Below, one piece after another: positions 1 to 7,371 of a stretch of DNA of 12,157 bases. The translations under genes were made by a program, and so were the position numbers. Within the stretch, counting starts at the first letter, position 1, and every line of letters starts with the position of its first letter. The stretch is from Bacteroidales bacterium (GTDB lineage Bacteria; Bacteroidota; Bacteroidia; Bacteroidales; P3): positions 1 through 12,157 of the forward strand of contig JAGCLI010000079.1 in NCBI GenBank assembly GCA_017647065.1, written 5' to 3'. The notes under the pieces are model-generated. The model did not search any database. It worked only from the letters and a program-made list of their open reading frames with translations, and was not told the DNA's origin.

Positions 1-22
1 AAAAGCGAGGCTCTTTTTTTTT
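1..22 (+). terminator. Possible right half of a terminator of a gene left of the window
   Basis: A G/C-containing stretch, GCGAGGCTC (5-13), runs directly into nine T (14-22), the usual end of an intrinsic terminator on the plus strand. Its pairing arm would have to lie left of position 1 or form an imperfect short hairpin within 1-17. It would mark the end of a neighbouring unit reading towards this operon. The call depends on sequence outside the window. Confidence 0.3.
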
Positions 23-257
23 GTGCTTGTGAGACTATAAGTCTACGAGACAACGAGAATGAGTGTTGGGGTTTGGGGATTAAGGAGGGAAGTTTAATGG
101 TTAATGTATAAAGTTTAAGGCTATTTTGAGAAAAGGGCAAATGTGTAATCAAAAATTATCGGATAATACAAAGTTAATTTTTGACTATTAGACTTAATTT
201 TTTTAATGGCAATAGATTTGTTTTAGATAGTGCCTATATTTACAATAGTTGCAATAT
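23..257. other. Non-coding stretch between two convergent units
   Basis: About 235 bases without a credible gene on either strand. The left part (31-60) holds two short overlapping palindromes, AGACT-ATA-AGTCT (32-44) and GTCT-ACG-AGAC (41-51), and two copies of ACGAGA. The segment 61-95 is unusually G-rich for the window. An AAGGAGG at 82-88 stands before an ATG at 97, but that frame ends after four codons. The rest (100-257) is plain A/T-rich sequence. Confidence 0.6.
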
Positions 258-295
258 AAAAAGGCTTAGACTATGGAAATAGAATCAGCCTTTTT
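258..295. terminator. Bidirectional intrinsic terminator at the end of the operon
   Basis: A nine-base perfect stem (AAAAAGGCT at 258-266 with AGCCTTTTT at 287-295) encloses an internal loop and an inner stem CTAT (271-274) / ATAG (279-282) capped by GGAA, a GNRA-type tetraloop. On the minus strand it lies 31 bases past the last stop codon and ends in a run of five U followed by AUAUU. On the plus strand the run continues as UUUUUGUUUUU to about 301. The structure therefore can stop transcription from both sides. Confidence 0.8.
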
Positions 296-325
296 GTTTT
301 TAAGAGAATATTCATTGAAAAGAAT

Positions 326-910
326 TTAATCTAAAGAATCGGGTTCATCGTCATCTTCATCGTTAGTTGAAAGAGAATTATCAAAAGACAAGAAAGTTTC
401 TAAAAAAGCCCTTTCCTTAAAAAAGTAATTAGGATCATCAATTAATTTATCTTCTATAAAATGTAAGCCGAAATTAGCGTACTCTTCCATAGTTTGCATA
501 AGCATACGGACAGCCTTATCAGAAGAAATATTACCCTTTTCCAAAGCGATGAAATCAATATCAGTTCGAGCAATGAGAGCGATGAAAATATACTCACGAA
601 GTTTAGGATAAGGCACTCTATTATTAGACTTATTTATATTACCCCAATTTTCTATTTCCCAACCAAAAGATTTTCTTTTTTTACTATCATTAATTAGAGG
701 ACGCCTTTGATTAAAATACAGACCTATAAAAAAAGCGACAATAAAAATCTCATATCCCGCACCAAATATTTTACCTCTATCCTCACGCAAAGAAGTCTCA
801 CCCTTTTTATAATCACAGAATTTTTTAAAAATAGACTCTTCATATCTTTTTTCCCAAAAAGGATTACGTGAAGCCCAAGTTTTATATAAATTTTCCTTTA
901 TCTTTATCAT
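326..910 (-). CDS. Uncharacterised protein, last gene of the operon
   Basis: I do not recognise this 194-residue protein. What can be seen: a basic and aromatic N-terminus (about residues 1-35), then KIFGAGYEIFIVAFFIGLYFNQRRPL (47-72 region), where a hydrophobic helix of about 13 residues (54-66) followed by basic residues looks like a buried core helix and not a membrane span. A second helical block, YPKLREYIFIALIARTDIDF, lies at 101-120. A long helix rich in M and E at 130-150 follows, and the end is strongly acidic (NDEDDDEPDSLD, 183-194). No catalytic motif stands out, and the DndE motifs are absent. It starts 6 bases after the SMC-like ATPase stop and is the last gene before the terminator, so it is very likely co-expressed and may bind that ATPase. 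The real-gene call rests on a long clean frame, operon spacing and codon use like its neighbours. Confidence 0.75.
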   Translation of the reverse strand: MIKIKENLYKTWASRNPFWEKRYEESIFKKFCDYKKGETSLREDRGKIFGAGYEIFIVAFFIGLYFNQRRPLINDSKKRKSFGWEIENWGNINKSNNRVPYPKLREYIFIALIARTDIDFIALEKGNISSDKAVRMLMQTMEEYANFGLHFIEDKLIDDPNYFFKERAFLETFLSFDNSLSTNDEDDDEPDSLD

Positions 911-916
911 AATATA

Positions 917-3067
917 TTATTTAATTTTTTTAGCACTTGTTTGAATAGTAGATAAGTCCTTATCATCAAAAGGAGTTACCTTTTCAATTCTATAAACAGA
1001 ACAAGTAAGTTTATCAATAGTCTCAAAATCCAAAGACTTATTACCTGTATTTTTATCAACGTTGATTAAATCCTTTGTTACAATGATACACTGCTTATCA
1101 ATATTATCAATAACATTATAAAACGTATCCTCCTTGAAACCACCAAAAGAAGAAGTAGGAGCATCGAAAATAAGAGGATAATCTTGCTCACGTTTTAAAG
1201 TAGTAATACGAGAAATAGCAAAAAGAACAGACATATACATAGTTGTTTTCAAAGCACCGTTAGGATTTTCAATACGCAGACCATTCTCACTATGAAGCTC
1301 AATGCGAGCAGAATTATTATAAGTCTTTATAATTCTAATAATACCATGAAAATCATTACGATTTAATTTAGCCAAATAATCATTCGCTTCCTCTTCAAGC
1401 AATTGAAGAAATTGATTAATATTCTTTTCTTTCGCATTAGCAAAAGCCTTTGCAATCTTTTCAAAAGTAATATGTACGCGTTTATAAACCTTAGACCAAG
1501 AGCCACCAGGTTCAAGTTGATTTATTTGTTCTAAAATTTCATTTCTTTCCTTCTCTTTAAATTGTAATGTAGTTGTAAGACGTTCAAGACGATTTTCAGC
1601 CCTACCCTTAGCCTCAAAGAATCCACGTAAATCAGAAAAGTTAGTTTCAAGTAAATCAGCAGATAAACCTGATTGAATAATTAAATCGTTTAGTTCATCT
1701 TCCGCCTCTCTCAAATCATCTTCACATTTACTTAACTCAGCCTTTCTTTTAGAAATAAAAAATAACTCATCATTTATATCATTTTTTATTTGTGCAATAT
1801 TTTGTTGTTCATCTCCACTTAATCTAATAAGTCTATTATGAAGATCTTCTATGAAGGAATTTGGAAATAATACGGCTTGCTTTTCTGATTCATTACTAAC
1901 TTTATTTTCTATATGATTTAAATACTCTTGTAATTTATTTTGCATAAATTCGTAAGCTTCTGAACCTTTAGGAGCAGGACGTCCACAAACCTTACAAACT
2001 TCATCATTAAGCATTTCTTTCATTGTAGCCTCATCAGGTACCTTCCAAGATAAAGGAACAAATTTTCTCAATTTTTCTATTTGTTCTTTTTGTGTCTCTT
2101 CTTTTGCAATACGTACTATTTCTTCTTTTTCAAGTTTTCGTTTTTCTTTACTTAAAGCAGATACTTTTGTTGAAAACTCGTTAATGATAGATGGAAAAGA
2201 ACATAAAATCCAATGTCTATCTAGTAAATTTGTACTATAATTACATATAGTTTGAGCTTTTAATTTAGAACGTTTATCTCGTAATATTTTTACACGTTCG
2301 TTTATTTTTTGATAATTTTCAGCTATTTCTGCATTACTTTGTAAGTGTTCCAATTTTTCAGAGAAATCAGAAATACTATTTTTTTTATTATCAATTTCTT
2401 TTTTTATTTCATTAATTTCTCTTTCTATATTGCTTAATTTATAGTTTAGTTCATTTGCTTGTTTTGAAACTTTTTTATCATTAGTTAATTCTCTATTAGC
2501 AGCATTAGCAGATTTCTGTTCAAAATTAGTTGTCATTTCAACAAAATCATCAAATTGTTTAATACCAGAAAAAGTATCAACTAATGTTTTTAGAGCAGTA
2601 TCATTATCAAATACATTAAGTTCATTTTCTCCTTTAAATAAGCAATATTTACGAATAATAGGTTCAAAGCACATATTCAATAATGCTTCTCCTCTCATTT
2701 TATTTCGTTCACTTCCATTAATAAAATAGCCTTCAAATCTATAATCTCTTATGCGAATATCATCTTCTGAAACTTTCTCAAAAGTGAAGCATTTTTCAAT
2801 TTCTTTTTCTCCATCATGTTCAAAGGTAATGCAAACAGAAACTTCATCGGATTCACTAATTTCTAATTCTGATTTTCTCTTTTCTGAAATATGAGATAGT
2901 TTCTTGTTTTCAATACTTGTGTCAAACAACCATTCTAATGCTTCAAAAAAAGTAGTCTTACCATCTCCATTATCACCAATTATCAAAGTTAAACCCTTTG
3001 ATAAAGAAAAATGATTAACACCATAGTAACTACGAAAATTTTTTATTGTTATATCTTTGATTATCAT
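917..3067 (-). CDS. SMC/Rad50-like ATPase with zinc hook, DndD-related
   Basis: This 716-residue protein opens with IKNFRSYYG (residues 8-16), the usual RecF/SMC-type start, and Walker A GDNGDGKT (31-38). Long coiled-coil stretches rich in K and E (about 190-340 and 430-520) surround a CKVCGRP zinc hook (Cys358 and Cys361), where two subunits can join. The C-terminal ATPase half has ENPNGALKTTMYMSVLFAIS (600-619) in place of a canonical LSGGQ signature, and a Walker B of PLIFDAPTSSFGG (631-643) in which the usual glutamate after the aspartate is alanine. DndD, the ATPase of Dnd systems, is the nearest named relative; Rad50/SbcC-like defence ATPases share the layout. It overlaps the 78-residue gene by 4 bases and is followed after 6 bases by the last gene. 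It probably senses or holds DNA for the nuclease-helicase; whether it serves modification or restriction is not decided by sequence. Confidence 0.85.
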   Translation of the reverse strand: MIIKDITIKNFRSYYGVNHFSLSKGLTLIIGDNGDGKTTFFEALEWLFDTSIENKKLSHISEKRKSELEISESDEVSVCITFEHDGEKEIEKCFTFEKVSEDDIRIRDYRFEGYFINGSERNKMRGEALLNMCFEPIIRKYCLFKGENELNVFDNDTALKTLVDTFSGIKQFDDFVEMTTNFEQKSANAANRELTNDKKVSKQANELNYKLSNIEREINEIKKEIDNKKNSISDFSEKLEHLQSNAEIAENYQKINERVKILRDKRSKLKAQTICNYSTNLLDRHWILCSFPSIINEFSTKVSALSKEKRKLEKEEIVRIAKEETQKEQIEKLRKFVPLSWKVPDEATMKEMLNDEVCKVCGRPAPKGSEAYEFMQNKLQEYLNHIENKVSNESEKQAVLFPNSFIEDLHNRLIRLSGDEQQNIAQIKNDINDELFFISKRKAELSKCEDDLREAEDELNDLIIQSGLSADLLETNFSDLRGFFEAKGRAENRLERLTTTLQFKEKERNEILEQINQLEPGGSWSKVYKRVHITFEKIAKAFANAKEKNINQFLQLLEEEANDYLAKLNRNDFHGIIRIIKTYNNSARIELHSENGLRIENPNGALKTTMYMSVLFAISRITTLKREQDYPLIFDAPTSSFGGFKEDTFYNVIDNIDKQCIIVTKDLINVDKNTGNKSLDFETIDKLTCSVYRIEKVTPFDDKDLSTIQTSAKKIK

Positions 3068-3300
3068 ATATACTTCTCTTTTAGAAAATTAAAAATCTCT
3101 TTGTATATTTCATTTTCTGATACTTTTTGTTCTTTCCTTTCTATAATTCTTGCAATGGCTTGAATTATAGTATTGTTAGAACCTAATGCTTGTGGTAATG
3201 ATTGGTATTTATTAGGATCAAATTCTCCAAGTTGCATTAGTTCTTCATCTTCAATTATCGCCTGCAAAATTTTATCTCCATTTGTTTGATACATTTTCAT
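3064..3300 (-). CDS. Small protein of a DNA modification/restriction cluster, function unknown
   Basis: A 78-residue, mostly helical protein without cysteines, signal peptide or membrane segment. A short N-terminal part rich in E and D (IIEDEELMQLGEFDP, residues 15-29) is followed by predicted helices rich in I, K and E. Small proteins lying just upstream of the SMC-like ATPase gene occur in phosphorothioation-type clusters. I recall the database name 'DNA modification system-associated small protein' for such a family, but cannot confirm membership here. It is too short and lacks the motifs of DndE, the nicked-DNA-binding partner of DndD, though it occupies a similar place. Its stop overlaps the start of the ATPase gene by 4 bases (ATGA), which strongly suggests coupled translation and a direct partnership with that ATPase. 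The start could be Met1 or Met3; no ribosome binding site distinguishes them. Confidence 0.7.
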   Translation of the reverse strand: MKMYQTNGDKILQAIIEDEELMQLGEFDPNKYQSLPQALGSNNTIIQAIARIIERKEQKVSENEIYKEIFNFLKEKYI

Positions 3301-3305
3301 AAATA

Positions 3306-5582
3306 TTAGTTAAATATTGATAAATTATACTTGTTCAGTACATCTTGTAATTCATTAACAGTGTCATTAAGATTTTCTGATAACAATGCAAAATCTCGAA
3401 CACGTTTTAATTCATTTTCAATAAGACTTTTTTCTAAACGGAAACAATCTTCATTGAATACATTATCAGGAACTACAATTAAGTCGTGAATAATTGCATT
3501 TTGTTTATCTTTATGTGTTCTAAGTACACGTCCTCTTCGTTGAATGAATTGACGAGGATTACCCGTACTTGCACAGAAAATAGCTAATTCACTACGAGGA
3601 ACATCAACTCCTTCATCTAAACATTTCATAGAGGTTAGAACATTGATATTTCCATCAGCAAAACCTTTTAGCATTTCATCTCTATCCTTTGATTCAGATG
3701 TAAATTGTCTAACAGTAATATGAGAATCTAAATCACGAACAATAGAAGTGTATTCATCTATAAGGTGTTTTGTGTCTTCATCATCAGAATAAACATCATA
3801 TTCATCAAAAATATCTGCTGATTGATCATCTGGTCTATTCCCCTCTGGAACATAAACTAATGTATATTTAAGTTCTCTTTGTTTTGTAAAATAATCTTTT
3901 AATATATTCTTAAAAATGATTTTTTTATTTTCAGCTTTATGAATTATTTGTTTGCGAATAAGCAATAGTGTTTTTAGTAACTCTTTACTATCATTATCTT
4001 CTTTATTAAAAACTTTGGCAATTTTTAAGGAAAGTTCAATATACTTTTCCATTTCATTGCTTGTTAGTTTGACAATATGAGGATAATAATAATAACGACA
4101 TAGTGCGTTATTTTCAATAGCTTCTCTCATAGAATATTCAAAAGTATAAGATTGTGTACAACCAAAAAACTCCATTAAACGATTGTTTCCTGTTTCATTA
4201 AACTGTCTTTCAGGAGTTGCAGACAATCCAATTCTTCTAAGATATTTTATTTCAGATAATCGACTTATTATTCTACCACTTCCCATATTGTGAGCTTCAT
4301 CGGCAATTAACAATAATTTCTTTTTAGGTAGTAGATTTAAATCAATAAAATTATCAGATTTAATAAAAGACGCATAAGTAGATATTATTATGTAAGATGT
4401 TTTATTTTCCGGATTAGAAGCCTCTATCATTTGTAGGTTAGCCAAGGATTTTTTCCATTTATTACTATATTTAGAACAAACCTTGATGATATTACTAAAC
4501 TTGAATTTTAAACATTCTTTTTCCCATTGTTCTAATAATGTAATAGTAGGAACAAGTATTAAGGCTTTATAATACCCATTACTTTTGTATATTTCAAGCA
4601 AACAATTAAGTGATGTGATAGTTTTACCTGTTCCTGTTGCCATTGCAAACAATCCTTTTTGTTTATTTTGTTTCCAATTTTCAAAAGCTAATTTTTGATA
4701 ATCTCTTGGACCACTTGAATAAGGAAAAGTAGGAATTGATTCTTCGTAAAGTGGTTTGTAATCCTCTTTTTGATTAATTTTTTCAATAATAGCTTCAACT
4801 TTATCCTTTGCTTTACAAAGAGCTTTTTCAACAAAAGGGGAGTTCTCTACCTTAGAATCTTTTTTTATAATTTCATATTCAGCTTCAAGTAAATCTAATA
4901 GAGATTTGTTGTTAGTTATGTTAATTATTTGAGTTTTTATATTTTCGGCTGAAATATAAGATACGTTCAAATCTTGTTCTGAGAAAACTTGTTCAAAATC
5001 TTTTTTTATAATATCTATTTTTGCTTTCTCAATTATTCCATCCCAATCACAAGAAGCAGTTAAACTTTCAATATTATCAATCAATGCCGCTTTTGAAAAG
5101 TTACATGAACCATCAAATCCGATAGTATTTAACCCATCGGAGAAAATTCCTGATTTGGTATGAGATATGCCAATACTATTTTTAGGAGAGATTATTTTGA
5201 TTTCAATTCTATCATTACGAATTAACCAAGATAAACAATCGAAAAAATGCTTGTTTCTTTCGGAAAGAGCTTCGTAAATACTTTTAATATCAGACAGATC
5301 AAAAAAAGGAATATCATCTATATTATTTTCGCCATTTATTATAGCTGTTTTATCACACTCGGTTAATATATCATTTATAATGAGTCTCATCTTTCCACCA
5401 TTATATAAGAAAGTGGCAAAGCCATTAGCAAGTATGCTGATAGCAGAAGAAGAGAAGAATCCCAGCATTAAATCAAACTGTGTTGAATTACATAAACAAT
5501 CAGAGAAGAAACCAACAGGTTCCCACTCCGTACGAGATTTAAAACGCCTATGATTTGGCCAAATAATGTTTGCCTTAAGCAT
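3306..5582 (-). CDS. Phospholipase D-like nuclease fused to a DEAH superfamily 2 helicase
   Basis: This 758-residue, two-part enzyme has an N-terminal phospholipase-D-like domain: HTK at 141-143 (an HxK motif), Asp149, and GSCNFS at 158-163 (the G-S-x-N part of the HKD signature). The helicase follows: DYQ Q-motif (294-296), Walker A MATGTGKT (314-321), DEAH box IADEAH (426-431), motif III LSATP (453-457), motif V-like MKCLDEGVDVP (652-662) and motif VI FIQRRGRVLR (679-688). An acidic stretch DIFDEYDVYSDDED at 590-603 lies between the two RecA lobes. This layout matches Type III-like and phosphorothioation-linked restriction helicases, which translocate on DNA and cut it. The gene starts 3 bases after the DGQHR stop and ends 5 bases before the next start. 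It is the most likely restriction engine of the operon. The helicase call is certain; nuclease activity of the N-terminal domain is probable. Confidence 0.9.
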   Translation of the reverse strand: MLKANIIWPNHRRFKSRTEWEPVGFFSDCLCNSTQFDLMLGFFSSSAISILANGFATFLYNGGKMRLIINDILTECDKTAIINGENNIDDIPFFDLSDIKSIYEALSERNKHFFDCLSWLIRNDRIEIKIISPKNSIGISHTKSGIFSDGLNTIGFDGSCNFSKAALIDNIESLTASCDWDGIIEKAKIDIIKKDFEQVFSEQDLNVSYISAENIKTQIINITNNKSLLDLLEAEYEIIKKDSKVENSPFVEKALCKAKDKVEAIIEKINQKEDYKPLYEESIPTFPYSSGPRDYQKLAFENWKQNKQKGLFAMATGTGKTITSLNCLLEIYKSNGYYKALILVPTITLLEQWEKECLKFKFSNIIKVCSKYSNKWKKSLANLQMIEASNPENKTSYIIISTYASFIKSDNFIDLNLLPKKKLLLIADEAHNMGSGRIISRLSEIKYLRRIGLSATPERQFNETGNNRLMEFFGCTQSYTFEYSMREAIENNALCRYYYYPHIVKLTSNEMEKYIELSLKIAKVFNKEDNDSKELLKTLLLIRKQIIHKAENKKIIFKNILKDYFTKQRELKYTLVYVPEGNRPDDQSADIFDEYDVYSDDEDTKHLIDEYTSIVRDLDSHITVRQFTSESKDRDEMLKGFADGNINVLTSMKCLDEGVDVPRSELAIFCASTGNPRQFIQRRGRVLRTHKDKQNAIIHDLIVVPDNVFNEDCFRLEKSLIENELKRVRDFALLSENLNDTVNELQDVLNKYNLSIFN

Positions 5583-5585
5583 TAT

Positions 5586-6833
5586 TTATAAGTATCTTAA
5601 GAGATGTGATTTAATATCATCTCTATTTATATTTTTTACTAATTCGTATCGTTGATAAAAATCTTCAAGATGTTTATTCTTTAATATGGCAGAATCATAG
5701 ATATATACAAATAAATATTTTAATAGAATTTGGTTATTTACCAGCATGGTTTTTGATGTAGAATTCCATATAATTTTATCCCACAAAAGACTAGATACAT
5801 TTCTATCAATTTGACAATATCTATTTAAAATACCTTCAATAGTTGCAGTATTATCTTCTGTCAATATATACACAATAGCTTTAATCATTTGTAACAATGT
5901 TACAGGCCTAAAAATAATATTTCCTCCGTTATTATTATCACGATACTTGTTGGCTGCGATTTGAGGTTCTGCATCTAAAAAATCTTTAACTTCTGGGAAA
6001 ATTTGTATAAATAATTTCCAAAAATTATCAAGATATTCACAAAATGATGATATTAGTTCTTCATCAGGACGAGTTTTTAAAAAATCCTTCAATTTACTTC
6101 CACTAACAGTTCTTTTGAAATGATACCATTGAAATAATTCTGTATTACATTCATATAGCGTGATTAACGAAGTGAAAGAGCTTTTGTCAGTTGTTGCTAT
6201 TGACTTGGAGTTTGAAACTTTCATTCTTTCGCCACTAAACAGAGGATGATTTTCTAGAAGTTCTCGTGTCGCAATAGCAACTATATCATCTTCATCAAGT
6301 GCAATAATATCACCAAGTTTTACTGGTTTAGCATATCTATTGAGTGTTGAAAAAATTCGTCTTGATTTCTTCATTCCTTCTGAAGATGTGTTATGTCCAA
6401 TCAGCATTACGCTAACCATTTCATTTGCCAATGTTGGATTTTTCTTTAAAGCATCTTTGATTCCTTCTACACGATGCTGACCATCTACAGGAAAAATTTT
6501 CTCTCTGCCATTTAAATGTAAAATGCCTACATTAGGAAAAATATTATCTTCTAATTCAAAACGTATCTCTGTCCACTGTGGTTCTCCATCATATACAGCT
6601 AATACAAGTGCATTAAAAAAACGATCATTTCTGTCAAGTATGTATTGCTTTATTTTCCCACTATTATCTGTTAACGACCTTTGTATACGCTCTTTTAGTG
6701 GAGCAGACGTATAAATCTCTCCTTCAACTTTTTTTACTAAATCATTAATCTGCTGAAAAGTAAAATTTGCAGAGTAATATATAGTGTTTCCTATCTTACC
6801 TCTTATAGCAGGTATATTTATATCTTTGTTCAT
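5586..6833 (-). CDS. DGQHR-domain protein, DndB-like
   Basis: This 415-residue protein carries the signature FPVDGQHRVEGI (DGQHR at 117-121) preceded by a beta-rich segment, then RIFSTLNRYAKPVKLGD (159-175), the FxxLN-x-x-x-KP element found in the same fold. DGQHR proteins include DndB, which represses dnd operons and affects modification in some bacteria, and DpdB of the 7-deazaguanine system. The fold is related to ParB/Srx-type nucleotide-binding domains. The C-terminal 200 residues are helical and lack motifs I can name. Its start is one base into the stop of the GIY-YIG gene and its stop is 3 bases before the helicase gene. In this operon it could regulate expression, bind DNA for the modification complex, or belong to the restriction module; the sequence does not decide. 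Family call confident, function open. Confidence 0.85.
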   Translation of the reverse strand: MNKDINIPAIRGKIGNTIYYSANFTFQQINDLVKKVEGEIYTSAPLKERIQRSLTDNSGKIKQYILDRNDRFFNALVLAVYDGEPQWTEIRFELEDNIFPNVGILHLNGREKIFPVDGQHRVEGIKDALKKNPTLANEMVSVMLIGHNTSSEGMKKSRRIFSTLNRYAKPVKLGDIIALDEDDIVAIATRELLENHPLFSGERMKVSNSKSIATTDKSSFTSLITLYECNTELFQWYHFKRTVSGSKLKDFLKTRPDEELISSFCEYLDNFWKLFIQIFPEVKDFLDAEPQIAANKYRDNNNGGNIIFRPVTLLQMIKAIVYILTEDNTATIEGILNRYCQIDRNVSSLLWDKIIWNSTSKTMLVNNQILLKYLFVYIYDSAILKNKHLEDFYQRYELVKNINRDDIKSHLLRYL

Positions 6834-7360
6834 TAGTTAAATGCTGGAATTTGTGGTTGTATGTTAATTTTATCTGGAATTATTTCATTCATTGGGGGTA
6901 AAATAGCTCGTATTAATGTTGACTCTGTTTTGTCAATAAATTCATTGTTAGTGCTTGCATAGTACCTGTAATACAAATGATTTTTCCAAAGTTTGAACAT
7001 TTTTGTTATTAATATTCTTGTGTCTGTATAATATTCTAAGGCTCTTTTTCTGATATTTTGGTTATTTGTATATCTACATCTTCCTATATATAAAATATGG
7101 TTTTCAATAAAAGATAGATTAGGTCCTTTGATATAAAAAATGTAAATTCCACCACTATTATTAGGTATAGCTTTTATTTCATCTGAAACATCTGTATTAT
7201 CTGAATTAAGATATTTTATTTCATTAGACCATTTAGATTCATTTCTTATTGACGAATCTTCTAAGACATTATCTTGCCATCTAGAAGGATTATGGTAATA
7301 CTCTATTCTATGTTTTGCATTTTCGTCGTCTTCTTCTACAAATGCTCTGTATCCTGACAT
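6833..7360 (-). CDS. Small GIY-YIG nuclease domain protein
   Basis: This 175-residue protein has a complete GIY-YIG nuclease core in its second half: GIY at 71-73, YIG at 91-93 followed by Arg94, Arg104 on the helix after it (IRKRALEY), a metal-binding glutamate at Glu146 (KTESTLI), and the closing asparagine Asn158 in PPMNE. These are the expected catalytic positions of the family, so it should be an active metal-dependent DNA endonuclease. The first 65 residues are polar, rich in D, E, N and S, and resemble no domain I know; they may bind a partner or DNA. It lies 11 bases after the sulfurtransferase gene, and its stop codon shares one base with the next start (TAATG), which suggests translational coupling with the DGQHR protein. 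A role as a restriction effector that distinguishes modified from unmodified DNA is inferred from context only. Confidence 0.8.
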   Translation of the reverse strand: MSGYRAFVEEDDENAKHRIEYYHNPSRWQDNVLEDSSIRNESKWSNEIKYLNSDNTDVSDEIKAIPNNSGGIYIFYIKGPNLSFIENHILYIGRCRYTNNQNIRKRALEYYTDTRILITKMFKLWKNHLYYRYYASTNNEFIDKTESTLIRAILPPMNEIIPDKINIQPQIPAFN

Positions 7361-7371
7361 ATTTTAACATA

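Noticed and set aside
82..111. Shine-Dalgarno-like AAGGAGG followed by ATG
   Set aside because: The frame stops after four codons (MVNV), and other genes in the window do not use such a site.
180..300. Possible Bacteroidota promoter (TTTG at 180-183, TAGATTTG at 213-220) driving a short RNA ending at the terminator
   Set aside because: The 29-base gap between the two boxes is clearly longer than the usual 19 to 21, and single matches to TAnnTTTG are expected by chance in A/T-rich DNA.
494..697. Plus-strand 67-codon frame
   Set aside because: It lies wholly inside the 194-residue gene on the other strand, has low-complexity composition and no family resemblance or start signal.
6523..6714. 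Plus-strand 63-codon frame
   Set aside because: It is antisense to the conserved DGQHR gene around its signature motif; composition follows from the opposite strand.
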